DNA of 64,000 bases. It comes from Bacillota bacterium (GTDB lineage: Bacteria; Bacillota; Clostridia; Christensenellales; SZUA-584). The DNA is taken from positions 41,176 through 105,175 of the forward strand of contig JAEYZN010000034.1 in the NCBI GenBank assembly GCA_023428025.1. Reading direction: 5' to 3'. Numbering within the stretch: the first letter of the stretch is position 1; every line of letters begins with the position of its first letter. The translations under genes and the position numbers were made by a program. Positions 51,224-58,334 of the stretch are shown here, one piece after another. The notes beneath the pieces were generated by a model that was not told the DNA's origin, ran no database searches, and saw nothing but the letters and a program-made list of their open reading frames with translations.

Positions 51224-52345
51224 TCATGCCAACCTCAACGTCAACCGCACACTGAAGCCATCCTTGCGGTTCCGGCAGCGCAGTCCTCCCATCATTTTCT
51301 CCATAAAATATTTGGATATATAGAGGCCCAGCCCTGTCCCGTTCTGTCCCTTGGCGTTCTCCCCTCTGAAAAACTTCTGCGTGAGCAGCGGCAGGTCCTT
51401 TTGTGCTACACCTCTTCCTAAATCCGAAACATCGATTTGCAATATATCTCCGGCAAGCTCCATATCCACGCGGATCGGCGTGCCGGCATATTTGTAGGAG
51501 TTGCTCAGGATGTTGTCAAACACCTGCGCGAGCCGCATCGGATCGGCAACGAGCATGCATTCAGGAATCTCACCGAGAGTTATTTTGTGGTCGTAATCCG
51601 CATCCTCAAGCAGCTTTTCGAGTATGCGGCTCGGGATCTCGACAGGAGTTACCTTCAGTTCCTGCAGTTCCTCCAGCGTGGCGTTGAACAGGTTCCCCAC
51701 CAATAGGCTGATCTGGTCCGCCTTGGCATTTATGACCGCCATCCGGGCGTACTGCCTCTCGTCCTGTGCCGTGACCTGTATGAGCTCGGACACAGCCTTA
51801 ATGGAAGCCAGCGGTGTTTTGATATCATGGCTCAAAGAGGCTACCAGTTCTTTCTTGCTCTGGTTCGCCTGCCTCTCCGCCGCTCTGGCCCGGGCGAGTT
51901 CGGTGCGCATCAGATCAAAGCTCTCCGTAAACGCCCCGAAGCTGTCCTTCCTGTCCATCTCCAGCGGGATATCCAGATTACCTGCCGCGACGTTTTGCGC
52001 GAACCGTTTGAGCCTGCGGAACGGTGTGAGTATGCTGCGGTTGATATAGCACAGCAACAGCGTGAACGCCAAAGCAAACAAGCCCATGATGATGTACAGG
52101 GCGATCTGCACTCCTGCGTCCCTGCTTTGTCTTACAGAATCCGCCTCCTCGAAATACTGCGCAATCTGCACGGCCATCATATTCGCAGCCTTTTCCTGAT
52201 CCTGATCCCGCATGGCTGTCATGACGATATCGTTGATCGTGACGATGTCCGGCGCTGCGGAGGGCGGGCCATACCGGAATGCAAGAAATATACCGGCAAA
52301 TCCGGCCATAACGATAAGCGCCAGCGCAACAAGAGCTTTTTTCAT
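51224..52345 (-). CDS. sensor histidine kinase
   Basis: A 373-residue kinase: two transmembrane helices flank a short extracytoplasmic loop (about residues 30-80), then a HAMP linker, the H-box LVASLSHDIKTPLASIKA with the phospho-acceptor at His173, N-box DNILSNSYKYA, and G-boxes DLGRGV and NGTGLGLYISK. It is coupled to the response-regulator gene (ATGA overlap) and lies next to an ABC transporter, the BceRS-like layout for sensing peptide or envelope stress. The sensor loop is small, so the transporter may help sensing. Confidence 0.94.
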   Translation of the reverse strand: MKKALVALALIVMAGFAGIFLAFRYGPPSAAPDIVTINDIVMTAMRDQDQEKAANMMAVQIAQYFEEADSVRQSRDAGVQIALYIIMGLFALAFTLLLCYINRSILTPFRRLKRFAQNVAAGNLDIPLEMDRKDSFGAFTESFDLMRTELARARAAERQANQSKKELVASLSHDIKTPLASIKAVSELIQVTAQDERQYARMAVINAKADQISLLVGNLFNATLEELQELKVTPVEIPSRILEKLLEDADYDHKITLGEIPECMLVADPMRLAQVFDNILSNSYKYAGTPIRVDMELAGDILQIDVSDLGRGVAQKDLPLLTQKFFRGENAKGQNGTGLGLYISKYFMEKMMGGLRCRNRKDGFSVRLTLRLA

Positions 52346-53022
52346 CGGACCGACTCCTCAAAGCTGTAACCGGTTCCCCACATCGTTTTGATATAACGGG
52401 GCTCGTTGGGATCATCCTCGATCTTTTCCCGCAGGCGGCGGATATGGACGTTGAGCGTGTTGTCGCCCGTGATGGAATCCTTCCATACATTCAGAAACAA
52501 CTCGTCTTTGGATACGGACCTGTTCCTGTTTTTTATCAGATAGGCCAGCAGCTTATATTCCATGGCCTTGAGCTTCAGGTCCTCGCCGTTGGCGGTCACT
52601 CGCTCTCTTAAAAAATCGACCGTGAATCTTCCGAAGGTAAAGCTGTCGTCCGGCGTACTCCGGCAGCGCTTTAGAACGGCTTTGACCTTGGCGAGCAGGA
52701 CGCTGAGGGAATACGGCTTGGGGATGTAATCGTCCCCGCCGATGCCCAGCGCGAGCAGCACGTCGTCGTCGCTGGTGCGGGCGCTGATAAACAATATGGG
52801 GAGATCGAGCTACTCCCTCAACTTCCTGCAGAGAGAAAAGCCCGAATCGTTCCCGAGATTGATGTCCAGCAATATGAGATCGGCAGAATTTTTATGTAAA
52901 AAATCAAGACAAGAAGCCGAACAGGGAACCCATGCCGTTTTTAATCCGAATAATTCAAAATATTCCAGCGTGCTCTGAGAGAGGGCTTCTTCGTCATCCA
53001 CAATCAGACAATCGTATTTCAT
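52342..53022 (-). pseudogene. OmpR-family response regulator interrupted by an in-frame TAG
   Basis: The start at 53022 follows AAAGGATATGGTAT. The receiver domain is normal (DCLIVDDEEALS, LILLDINLGNDSGF with the Asp) up to LRE, where TAG occurs at 52810-52812; the same frame continues without shift as LDLPILFISARTSDDDVLLALGIGGDDYIPKPYS and the full OmpR-type winged helix to 52342. The stop therefore interrupts a fully conserved protein of 226 codons. The kinase and transporter downstream are intact. The alternative, a sequencing error or TAG readthrough, is open. Confidence 0.93.
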
Positions 53023-53114
53023 ATACCATATCCTTTTATTCACAAGGCGCATCATTTACGCCTCTGCCTTCAAATTCCCCTTGGCTCGATAGTTGAGGAT
53101 GCTCGTGATCCAGC

Positions 53115-53396
53115 TCAAGCGGTGCTGCTCGAGTGAACGCACTCGGGTAAAAGCCGATATGGTTGTTTGTATGCCATGTACCCATAACTCTGATTGCTCC
53201 TTTTCAGCACAATATACGAAGCGATAGTGGGCGACCAACCACCGAGAAAAAAGGGGGCATACAGCCATAAATGATTCTTTAGCGTAATGCCGAACTGTCC
53301 GCTAATAATACAGATTCCCCAGCCAAGCATCATGATTAGAAAAGTCCATGCTGTAAACCTGACCATCATATTGTCTTTCATACTTTTCATATACAT
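53115..53396 (-). pseudogene. N-terminal fragment of a CPBP-like membrane protease
   Basis: 93 codons starting after GAGAA. It reads like the first two helices of a CPBP/CAAX-type protease (RFTAWTFLIMMLGWGICIISGQFGI.. and LWLYAPFFLGGWSPTIASYIVLKR), then diverges into a polar tail. The EExxxR motif and the rest are missing. A dead remnant beside the response-regulator gene. Moderate confidence in the family. Confidence 0.55.
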
Positions 53397-53464
53397 TTCT
53401 CAACTCTATGGCTTATTTTCCTTTTATCAATAATGGAAATGCCTTCAACATCAAGCACCTTACG

Positions 53465-53785
53465 TTAATTGGGCGAGCTATTTCCGAATGTATTAAAGCC
53501 ATAACCCATAAACACTGTAATTATAACAGCTATGCCAAATACAAGAAGTACCCACCATACCCATTTGGGCATACTGTTAAATTTCGATAATGAATAATAG
53601 CCAGTACACGCGTTCCAGATACCGTTATAAATCAGCAAGAGACCCAAAAGCGTTCGGGCAGCCAGGCCAATATAGTATATAGCTGCCCTATCAGGCAGGA
53701 CAACCGCTAGAACAATAAGTATGAGCATTAGTCCTACGACGAAGACATTCGCGCCAAGGTATATTCTCCTGAATTTTGTCTCCAT
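53465..53785 (-). CDS. three-pass membrane protein
   Basis: A 106-residue protein starting at 53785 after AAGGAGGAGC. Three hydrophobic segments (GANVFVVGLMLILIVLAVVL, YYIGLAARTLLGLLLIYNGIW, WVWWVLLVFGIAVIITVFM) are joined by short loops. No family recognised. It lies between the CPBP fragment and a regulator-like gene on the same strand. Confidence 0.75.
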   Translation of the reverse strand: METKFRRIYLGANVFVVGLMLILIVLAVVLPDRAAIYYIGLAARTLLGLLLIYNGIWNACTGYYSLSKFNSMPKWVWWVLLVFGIAVIITVFMGYGFNTFGNSSPN

Positions 53786-53888
53786 ATTATTTTGCTCCTC
53801 CTTCTTATCGCGCCTTCTAGGAATTCCCGTATTCCTTGGCTCCGCGGTGCTGCTCATACCATAGGTGGTGAAGTTCCAAAAACGAGTG

Positions 53889-54527
53889 TCAACGGATAAG
53901 AATATCCCGAATCAAACCCAAATGCTTGTCAGCATCTTCGTCTACACGCGCGCGGATATACAACGCGTGGAGCAATACAGTCAGTTCATCCACATTCAAG
54001 TCTGACAAATTGGGCTGAGCAATGGCTTCAATCTCAAGAGGCCTTTCTGTATTTCCGCTGACAGATGTTAGAGGCGGCGGATTGGGCTCCACATTTCCGG
54101 CTGCTTCTTGAGCCGTATCGCTTGCTGTCACCACAGAAGAATCGGGATCTGTTTCCCGGCGCCGGAACTGGCGTTTCGCTCGTTTTGCAGCAACGGCAAC
54201 ATCCAGTTGCTTGGAATAGCCTTTCTCCCGCAGGAAGCGGTCGAGCACGTCGTCGCAGCACTCACCAGCCTCGTCCTTTTCACCCGTCAGGTAATATGGG
54301 TCGATGTTCAATCTTTGCGCAAGAGCGACGGCCAATCTTGCAGAGATAATGCCAGTATTGTTGATGCGATAGACTGTAACCCGTTTGACATCAGCATCCT
54401 CAACAATATGCTTTTTAATCTCACTGGGTGCTTCTTTCCATAAGCGCGCAACCCGCTCCTTGGTTTTTTCACCATCAACGCTGATGTTTGTCCGCTTTAG
54501 GCTTTGGATCAATTCCGCTCCAACCAT
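53889..54527 (-). CDS. putative DNA-binding regulator
   Basis: A 212-residue protein starting after AAAGGAGCGGCGG. The first 90 residues (IKKHIVEDADVKRVTVYRINNTGIISARLAVALAQRLNIDPYYLTGE) look like a divergent XRE-type helix-turn-helix ending in the DPYYLTGE phrase common in such regulators. A basic RAKRQFRRRE segment and an acidic helical C-terminus follow. Conserved hypothetical; probably belongs to the mobile-element remnant to its right. Confidence 0.75.
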   Translation of the reverse strand: MVGAELIQSLKRTNISVDGEKTKERVARLWKEAPSEIKKHIVEDADVKRVTVYRINNTGIISARLAVALAQRLNIDPYYLTGEKDEAGECCDDVLDRFLREKGYSKQLDVAVAAKRAKRQFRRRETDPDSSVVTASDTAQEAAGNVEPNPPPLTSVSGNTERPLEIEAIAQPNLSDLNVDELTVLLHALYIRARVDEDADKHLGLIRDILIR

Positions 54528-54734
54528 GCTCCGCCGCTCCTTTCATCGCCAAGTAATACCAATTATGTACATTATAATCGTTTTAGTCTTACTGTGCAAT
54601 TATTTGGTAGATGAATGGATATACCCGAACGGTGATGGGGCATCCATATTTGAAAAGATTAGCGTAAATATGCTATGGTTATTTTCAGATTATAATACAA
54701 TGAGAAGGATATGAGGAGGAAGGAGTCATGACAG

Positions 54735-55294
54735 CAATAGATGTGGCGCTTCCACATATAACAACTGGGAATCCGGACGGCGGATACCGCCCATGGAAGA
54801 GTTTATAAAGCTTGCAGCGTTTTTGGAGTCTCTCTTGATTATCTGCTTGGACTCAGCGATACGCCGGTCCAACAGGGTATTCTGGCAGGATCGGTCGACC
54901 GGTCTCAGCTTCCTGCCCTGCATGCAATGCCCGTTTGGGTAGATGGGCAGGCAAAGACCAGCGGCTGGGCTCTGGTGAATGCGATAAAGCGCGAACTGGT
55001 CTTTTCTGATGGCCACGCGGTCGCCTATGCTGATATCAAGGAGGATATCTATGGATTTCCGCCCGCGTTTGCTTTAAGTCTATACGGCGTCGGCCCGGCA
55101 CACTCGAGCTGGATGCGCTCCTCTCCTGCGAAAGGATATGGGTCAAGCCCATCTCTACTGATATGCAGCTGCGTGATGAGCTTCATGACTGGTACACGGT
55201 AATCGGTTCCCGCAGGGTTGAAAACGAGTTTGGGCAGCGATTTTACTTGGACACATATGGTGTTAAATGGCTGGCGTTCGGGAAGTGCCTTTGA
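54735..55294 (+). pseudogene. XRE-family regulator broken by several frameshifts
   Basis: Pieces in three frames can be put in order: GVSLDYLLGLSDTPVQQG (the end of an XRE HTH), PVWVDGQAKTSGWALVNAIKRELVFSDGHAV..IKEDIYGFPPAFA (C-terminal domain) and LELDALLSCERIWVKPI..LRDELHDWYTVIG..YLDTYGVKW to a TGA at 55294. At least two indels separate them. The 3' end overlaps the VapC-like toxin gene on the other strand. A decayed element-borne regulator. Confidence 0.65.
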
Positions 55295-55691
55295 GGAAAT
55301 CGTCTGGAGATTTAGCTTCCACGGGAGAATGACTAAAATCCTTTAGGTTCCGCGTAATGATGCAGTCAACTTTCCCTCGCCTAGCCCGGGTAGCGAGTAA
55401 CGCATCCTCATAATCTGACACAGGCGACTCTAGTGCCTTTTCACAGTCAGCACCGGTAACGTCAAGTATGCTGAACAATTCAAAAAGCTTATGCAGCGCT
55501 TGCTTGCATTTGTCTTTGTCGTGCACATGCTTGTGCATCAGATAATAGATATCTGTTACGCAGTTCGCAGTAATCGACGCATTGATCTTATTTTCGGCAG
55601 CGAGCACGAATAGTCTCTGCGCCGGCTTGCAGAATGGTTCACGCGAAATCATCGCGTCCAGTATGACGTTGGTATCAATCAGTACGTTCAT
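55263..55691 (-). CDS. PIN-domain toxin (VapC-like)
   Basis: A 142-residue PIN-domain RNase: MNVLIDTNVILDAMI with the first Asp, then SVCTDIYYL-like helix with conserved Glu/Asp, DYEDALLATRARRGKVDCIITRNLKDF with the final Asp cluster. Four acidic residues for Mg-dependent RNA cleavage are present. Overlaps its antitoxin by 17 nt. Its 3' end overlaps the convergent XRE pseudogene. Confidence 0.92.
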   Translation of the reverse strand: MNVLIDTNVILDAMISREPFCKPAQRLFVLAAENKINASITANCVTDIYYLMHKHVHDKDKCKQALHKLFELFSILDVTGADCEKALESPVSDYEDALLATRARRGKVDCIITRNLKDFSHSPVEAKSPDDFLKGTSRTPAI

Positions 55692-55902
55692 GACGACTCA
55701 AGCGCTCCTCTCTTGCTTGCTCAAGGGATGCGCTTTCAGGCAGAATACCAAATAACGATTTAGCCATTTCTACCCTAGCTTCATTGATATTGGTAAGCTT
55801 CGCAATTCCCTTTCCGTTTTTGGTGATGATGATATCCTCTTTGGCTGCAAGAGCTAAAAACTTCCCGATATTTTTCTTTAGCTCAGTGGCAGTGACCAAC
55901 AT
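55675..55902 (-). CDS. Phd/YefM-type antitoxin
   Basis: A 75-residue antitoxin: VTATELKKNIGKFLALAAKEDIIITKNGKGIAKLTNI is the Phd/YefM DNA-binding domain, and the acidic C-terminus (ESASLEQAREERLSRHERTD) would bind the toxin. The start follows AAGGAGGG. It is the first gene of a type II toxin-antitoxin operon and should autorepress through the GTGCGAAA sites around its promoter. Confidence 0.93.
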   Translation of the reverse strand: MLVTATELKKNIGKFLALAAKEDIIITKNGKGIAKLTNINEARVEMAKSLFGILPESASLEQAREERLSRHERTD

Positions 55903-55916
55903 TAGAATCCCTCCTT

Positions 55917-55989
55917 GTGCGAAATCTTGTCCTTTTATTCACGTTATTATTATACGACTTTCGCACGATTATGTCAAAAATATTCGCAC
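55917..55989 (-). promoter_or_regulatory. antitoxin promoter with repeated operators
   Basis: On the minus strand TTGACA (55972-55977) and TATAAT (55949-55954) are 17 nt apart, a consensus promoter. GTGCGAAA occurs at 55917-55924 (plus), TTTCGCAC at 55959-55966 and ATTCGCAC at 55982-55989, so two half-sites form an inverted pair around the promoter and a third lies upstream. Typical operator layout for an autoregulated antitoxin. Confidence 0.75.
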
Positions 55990-56038
55990 CTTTCTTTTTT
56001 TTTATTTCGTGAAAGGCTTGTTTGAATTCTAATGATAC

Positions 56039-56280
56039 TTAACGGAGGCCCAGTATGTAAATTGCAATGATCTTCTCGGATGATACAACAGGATCATCCC
56101 AGTATCGTGAATCGAAGGAATGCTCTGCGTTATCGCCAAGCACGAAATACTTGCCTTCAGGGATGAGGGTCTTTTGGACTGGTTCAAGGTTCCCAGCATC
56201 GGTGGTTACGATGGCGGCGCAGCTCCCGTCGGTATGGATGGTGTCACCGGGTATGCCGGCGATCTGTAATGTTCTGCGGC
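56039..56280 (-). pseudogene. C-terminal fragment of signal peptidase I
   Basis: The end of the gene reads GIPGDTI.., then YFVLGDNAEHSFDSRYWD and IIAIYILGLR, which are box D/E (with the general-base region before it) of type I signal peptidases. The catalytic Ser and Lys boxes lie in the missing 5' part; upstream frames do not restore them. A remnant, as found in decayed conjugative elements. Confidence 0.8.
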
Positions 56281-56540
56281 GCCAGCGAGGTCGGCGCCGT
56301 AAAGGCAAAGCTCACCGTTTGACTCGCGCGCCGGCGTTGAGCGCGGAAATGTTCTTCGTATAGCTGCCGATTCCAGGCACAGTAAGCTGTACGGTGGTCG
56401 CCCCTGAGGGGCTACCGTAAGAAGCACAAACTGACGCAGGAGGAACCAGCAGACATCATGGGCGTAAAACTTCTCACTTTAGAAACTGGGGGCAAAAACA
56501 AGTGAAGCCCCCATACCGTATATGGAGGCTCATAAAGCAC
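56281..56540. other. decayed element DNA
   Basis: No intact gene. At 56408-56501 a plus-strand stretch reads KKHKLTQEEPADIMGVK followed by LTLETGGKNK, like the start of an XRE regulator, without a start. A hairpin AGCC-CCATA/TATGG-GGCT at 56503-56529 followed by TTTTTG on the minus strand could end the 56541 gene. Confidence 0.4.
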
Positions 56541-56750
56541 CTATTTGATTATACCATTGACTTCCCTTAACTTTAGGTTTTCGATGATTCTATCTATAAC
56601 GGCAATCTTCTGCTCTATTATCAAATTCGACTGATTGAGCCTGCGTTCTATCACCTCAGCGTGGAATGCGGTTACTTTATCAGACAGAGCACGAAGGTCT
56701 ATATCATCAGTTATATGTATGATAATGTTTTGAACATGGTTTCTTCTCAT
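56541..56750 (-). CDS. small conserved protein of conjugative-element type
   Basis: A 69-residue protein starting at 56750 after AAGGAGGG; the longer frame has no site. It is helical and rich in Asn/Ile/Glu (HVQNIIIHITDDIDLRALSDKVTAFHAEVIERRL). Looks like a small element-borne regulator; the exact family is not recognised. It appears intact among dead genes. Confidence 0.65.
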   Translation of the reverse strand: MRRNHVQNIIIHITDDIDLRALSDKVTAFHAEVIERRLNQSNLIIEQKIAVIDRIIENLKLREVNGIIK

Positions 56751-56916
56751 TCGTGCCCTCCTTCTAAAATTTCCGGCCACTTCATCCTATGAGGTGGCCG
56801 GAATGTCCTATTACCAATTAAAAAGATGTCGAATGTGCCTAACCAATCTAGGTTAATAGGCAATTGGGGCTATCTATGAGGAAGAAATACGGCACATTGA
56901 TCATGACCGTACCTCC

Positions 56917-57160
56917 TTAATGAAGTCGTTCTCGTCCTTCCTGGCAGATGAACCGCCCCATATCTGGCAGGCTCTCTGTTACGGGCATCTCGGCCCAGGC
57001 ATCCAGCACCGCCTGATGGTACCGCCTGCCTGGGCGCACCCGCTCGTCCGATATGCTGATGGCACAGGTATCCGTTTCTGTACGGATGGCCCGGCCAAAT
57101 CCCTGCCGAAGCTCGATATCTGCATATTCGGTACGACCACCGATCGCAGGAATGCCTGCA
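56917..57160 (-). pseudogene. C-terminal fragment of a DinG/Rad3-type helicase
   Basis: The frame reads RQGFGRAIRTETDTCAISISDERVRPGRRYHQAVLDAWAEMPVTESLPDMGRFI, the end of helicase motif VI (Q-x-x-GR-x-IR) and following region of DinG/XPD-type helicases, close to a stop. The rest of the gene is absent. It is joined to the beginning of an amidoligase gene in another frame, so two element genes have been fused by deletion. Confidence 0.65.
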
Positions 57161-57259
57161 GACTGGGGTACCGTTGTTTCTTGTGGTCTGAGAGCGGTCG
57201 GAGACAGCGAACGGCAACCACATATGAGTTCCATTCTTTGCCCGCATTATCTGCCACGC

Positions 57260-57382
57260 GTCGTACACGCTGCCAATGTAGCAATAGTCCGTACCGAAAT
57301 ACAGGGAGAGGGCAAGCCCCGCCTGCTCTCGGGTGATACCCGTCATCTCTATCTCCACGCCGAAACACTGCTGCTTTATCAT
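57260..57382 (-). pseudogene. N-terminal fragment of an amidoligase
   Basis: ATG 57382 overlaps the stop of the methyltransferase remnant (ATGA). The frame reads MIKQQCFGVEIEMTGITREQAG..YFGTDYCYIG, the start of the amidoligase-2 family seen in conjugative elements of Firmicutes, then leaves homology after about 40 codons and runs on as unrelated text to 56870. Confidence 0.7.
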
Positions 57383-57715
57383 GTCCCGCCACCGGCTTTC
57401 AGTTCATCGTCCATAGCCTTGATGCGCAGACCCAGGGCGAACATGACGTTGACGGTCACCAAATTGCCTGCCTACTTATACGCCTGCGAGTCCGACGTGA
57501 CGGCCAGCCTTCTGTCGATCTGGTCCTCTGTCAACCCCTGCAGGCGCAGGCACTCCCTCGGCGTATGAGCGATATCCTTTCCCACACGGCCAAGGGGTCT
57601 TGCTGCCCACGAAGCCCAGATTGACACTGTCTCCCTGTTCCGCCTCGGCATGTCCCTTTTTCGTTGCCTCCCGAATGAGCAGGACACCCGAACGCTCGGC
57701 CTTGCGGCGACTCAT
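57380..57715 (-). pseudogene. C-terminal remnant of a C5 cytosine DNA methyltransferase
   Basis: Two frames: ERSGVLLIREATKKGHAEAEQGDSVNLGFVGSKT first, then VGKDIAHTPRECLRLQGLTEDQID..SDSQAYK, an in-frame TAG (57475-57473) and AGNLVTVNVMFALGLRIKAMDDELKAG to TGA. TPRECLRLQG and the YKQAGN motif (Q changed to TAG) are motifs IX/X of C5 methyltransferases. There is at least one frameshift plus one nonsense change. The order methyltransferase, amidoligase and helicase is that of conjugative elements. Confidence 0.75.
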
Positions 57716-57844
57716 GAGCGATTTGGAGTAGTTGGCGGTCAGGCAGCGGCGGTGTCTGTTACCTGTCGAAGTAGCGTATCAGCCGTCATCACCTTCTTTC
57801 TGCGGTTGCTGTTTTATTCGTTATTCAGCCCCAATAAAAACTTA

Positions 57845-57880
57845 TTGACATTATACGCCAATCACTCTACAATAGTAGAG
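57845..57880 (+). promoter_or_regulatory. BlaI-type promoter and operator
   Basis: TTGACA at 57845-57850, 17-nt spacer, TACAAT at 57868-57873. The perfect palindrome CTCTAC-AATA-GTAGAG (57865-57880) covers the -10 box, as in BlaI/MecI operators. Confidence 0.8.
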
Positions 57881-57935
57881 CGATTCAATACTATAGTGGT
57901 GCTCATGTCATTAAAGAATTCCGGGAGAGGTCGGC

Positions 57936-58334
57936 ATGAAAGAAATATTATCGAGACATGAATGGATACTGATGGAAGCGCTGTGGAACCAAAGTCCCTT
58001 GTTTCTATCTGAGATCATGGAGGCGACAAAATCGTTTGTCGATTGGAACCCCAGTAGCTATTCGACCTATCTGAAAAGGATGACGGACAAAGGGTGGCTG
58101 ACCTATAAGACCATCAGCGGGAACCGTTGCTACTCCCCGCTGCTCCGGCGGGAGGATTGCATCGATACCGAAAGCCGCTATATCCTCTCCAAAATGACAG
58201 AGGACAGCAAACGAATGCTGCTTGCGAGCATGATCGAAAAGAGCGGGCTGTCTGATAAGGACAGAGCCGAGTTGCAGGAGCTCATCGCAAGGCTCGGCAG
58301 CGATACAAAGGAGAATGGACATGAAGGTACTTAA
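57936..58334 (+). CDS. BlaI/MecI/CopY-family repressor
   Basis: A 132-residue winged-helix repressor: LSRHEWILMEALWNQSPLFLSEIMEATKSFVDWNPSSYSTYLKRMTDKGWLTYK is the conserved DNA-binding domain; the C-terminal helices are for dimerisation. BlaI-type repressors are cleaved on a signal from an M56 (BlaR1) sensor, which is the next gene (14-nt overlap). The start follows GGGAGAGGTCGGC. Confidence 0.95.
   Translation: MKEILSRHEWILMEALWNQSPLFLSEIMEATKSFVDWNPSSYSTYLKRMTDKGWLTYKTISGNRCYSPLLRREDCIDTESRYILSKMTEDSKRMLLASMIEKSGLSDKDRAELQELIARLGSDTKENGHEGT

Noticed and set aside
52810..57475. Genome-wide TAG recoding
   Set aside because: Only two in-frame TAGs, both in or beside decaying genes, and many intact genes here end with TAG (e.g. 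prfC, feoA neighbours, CPBP); no suppressor tRNA seen.
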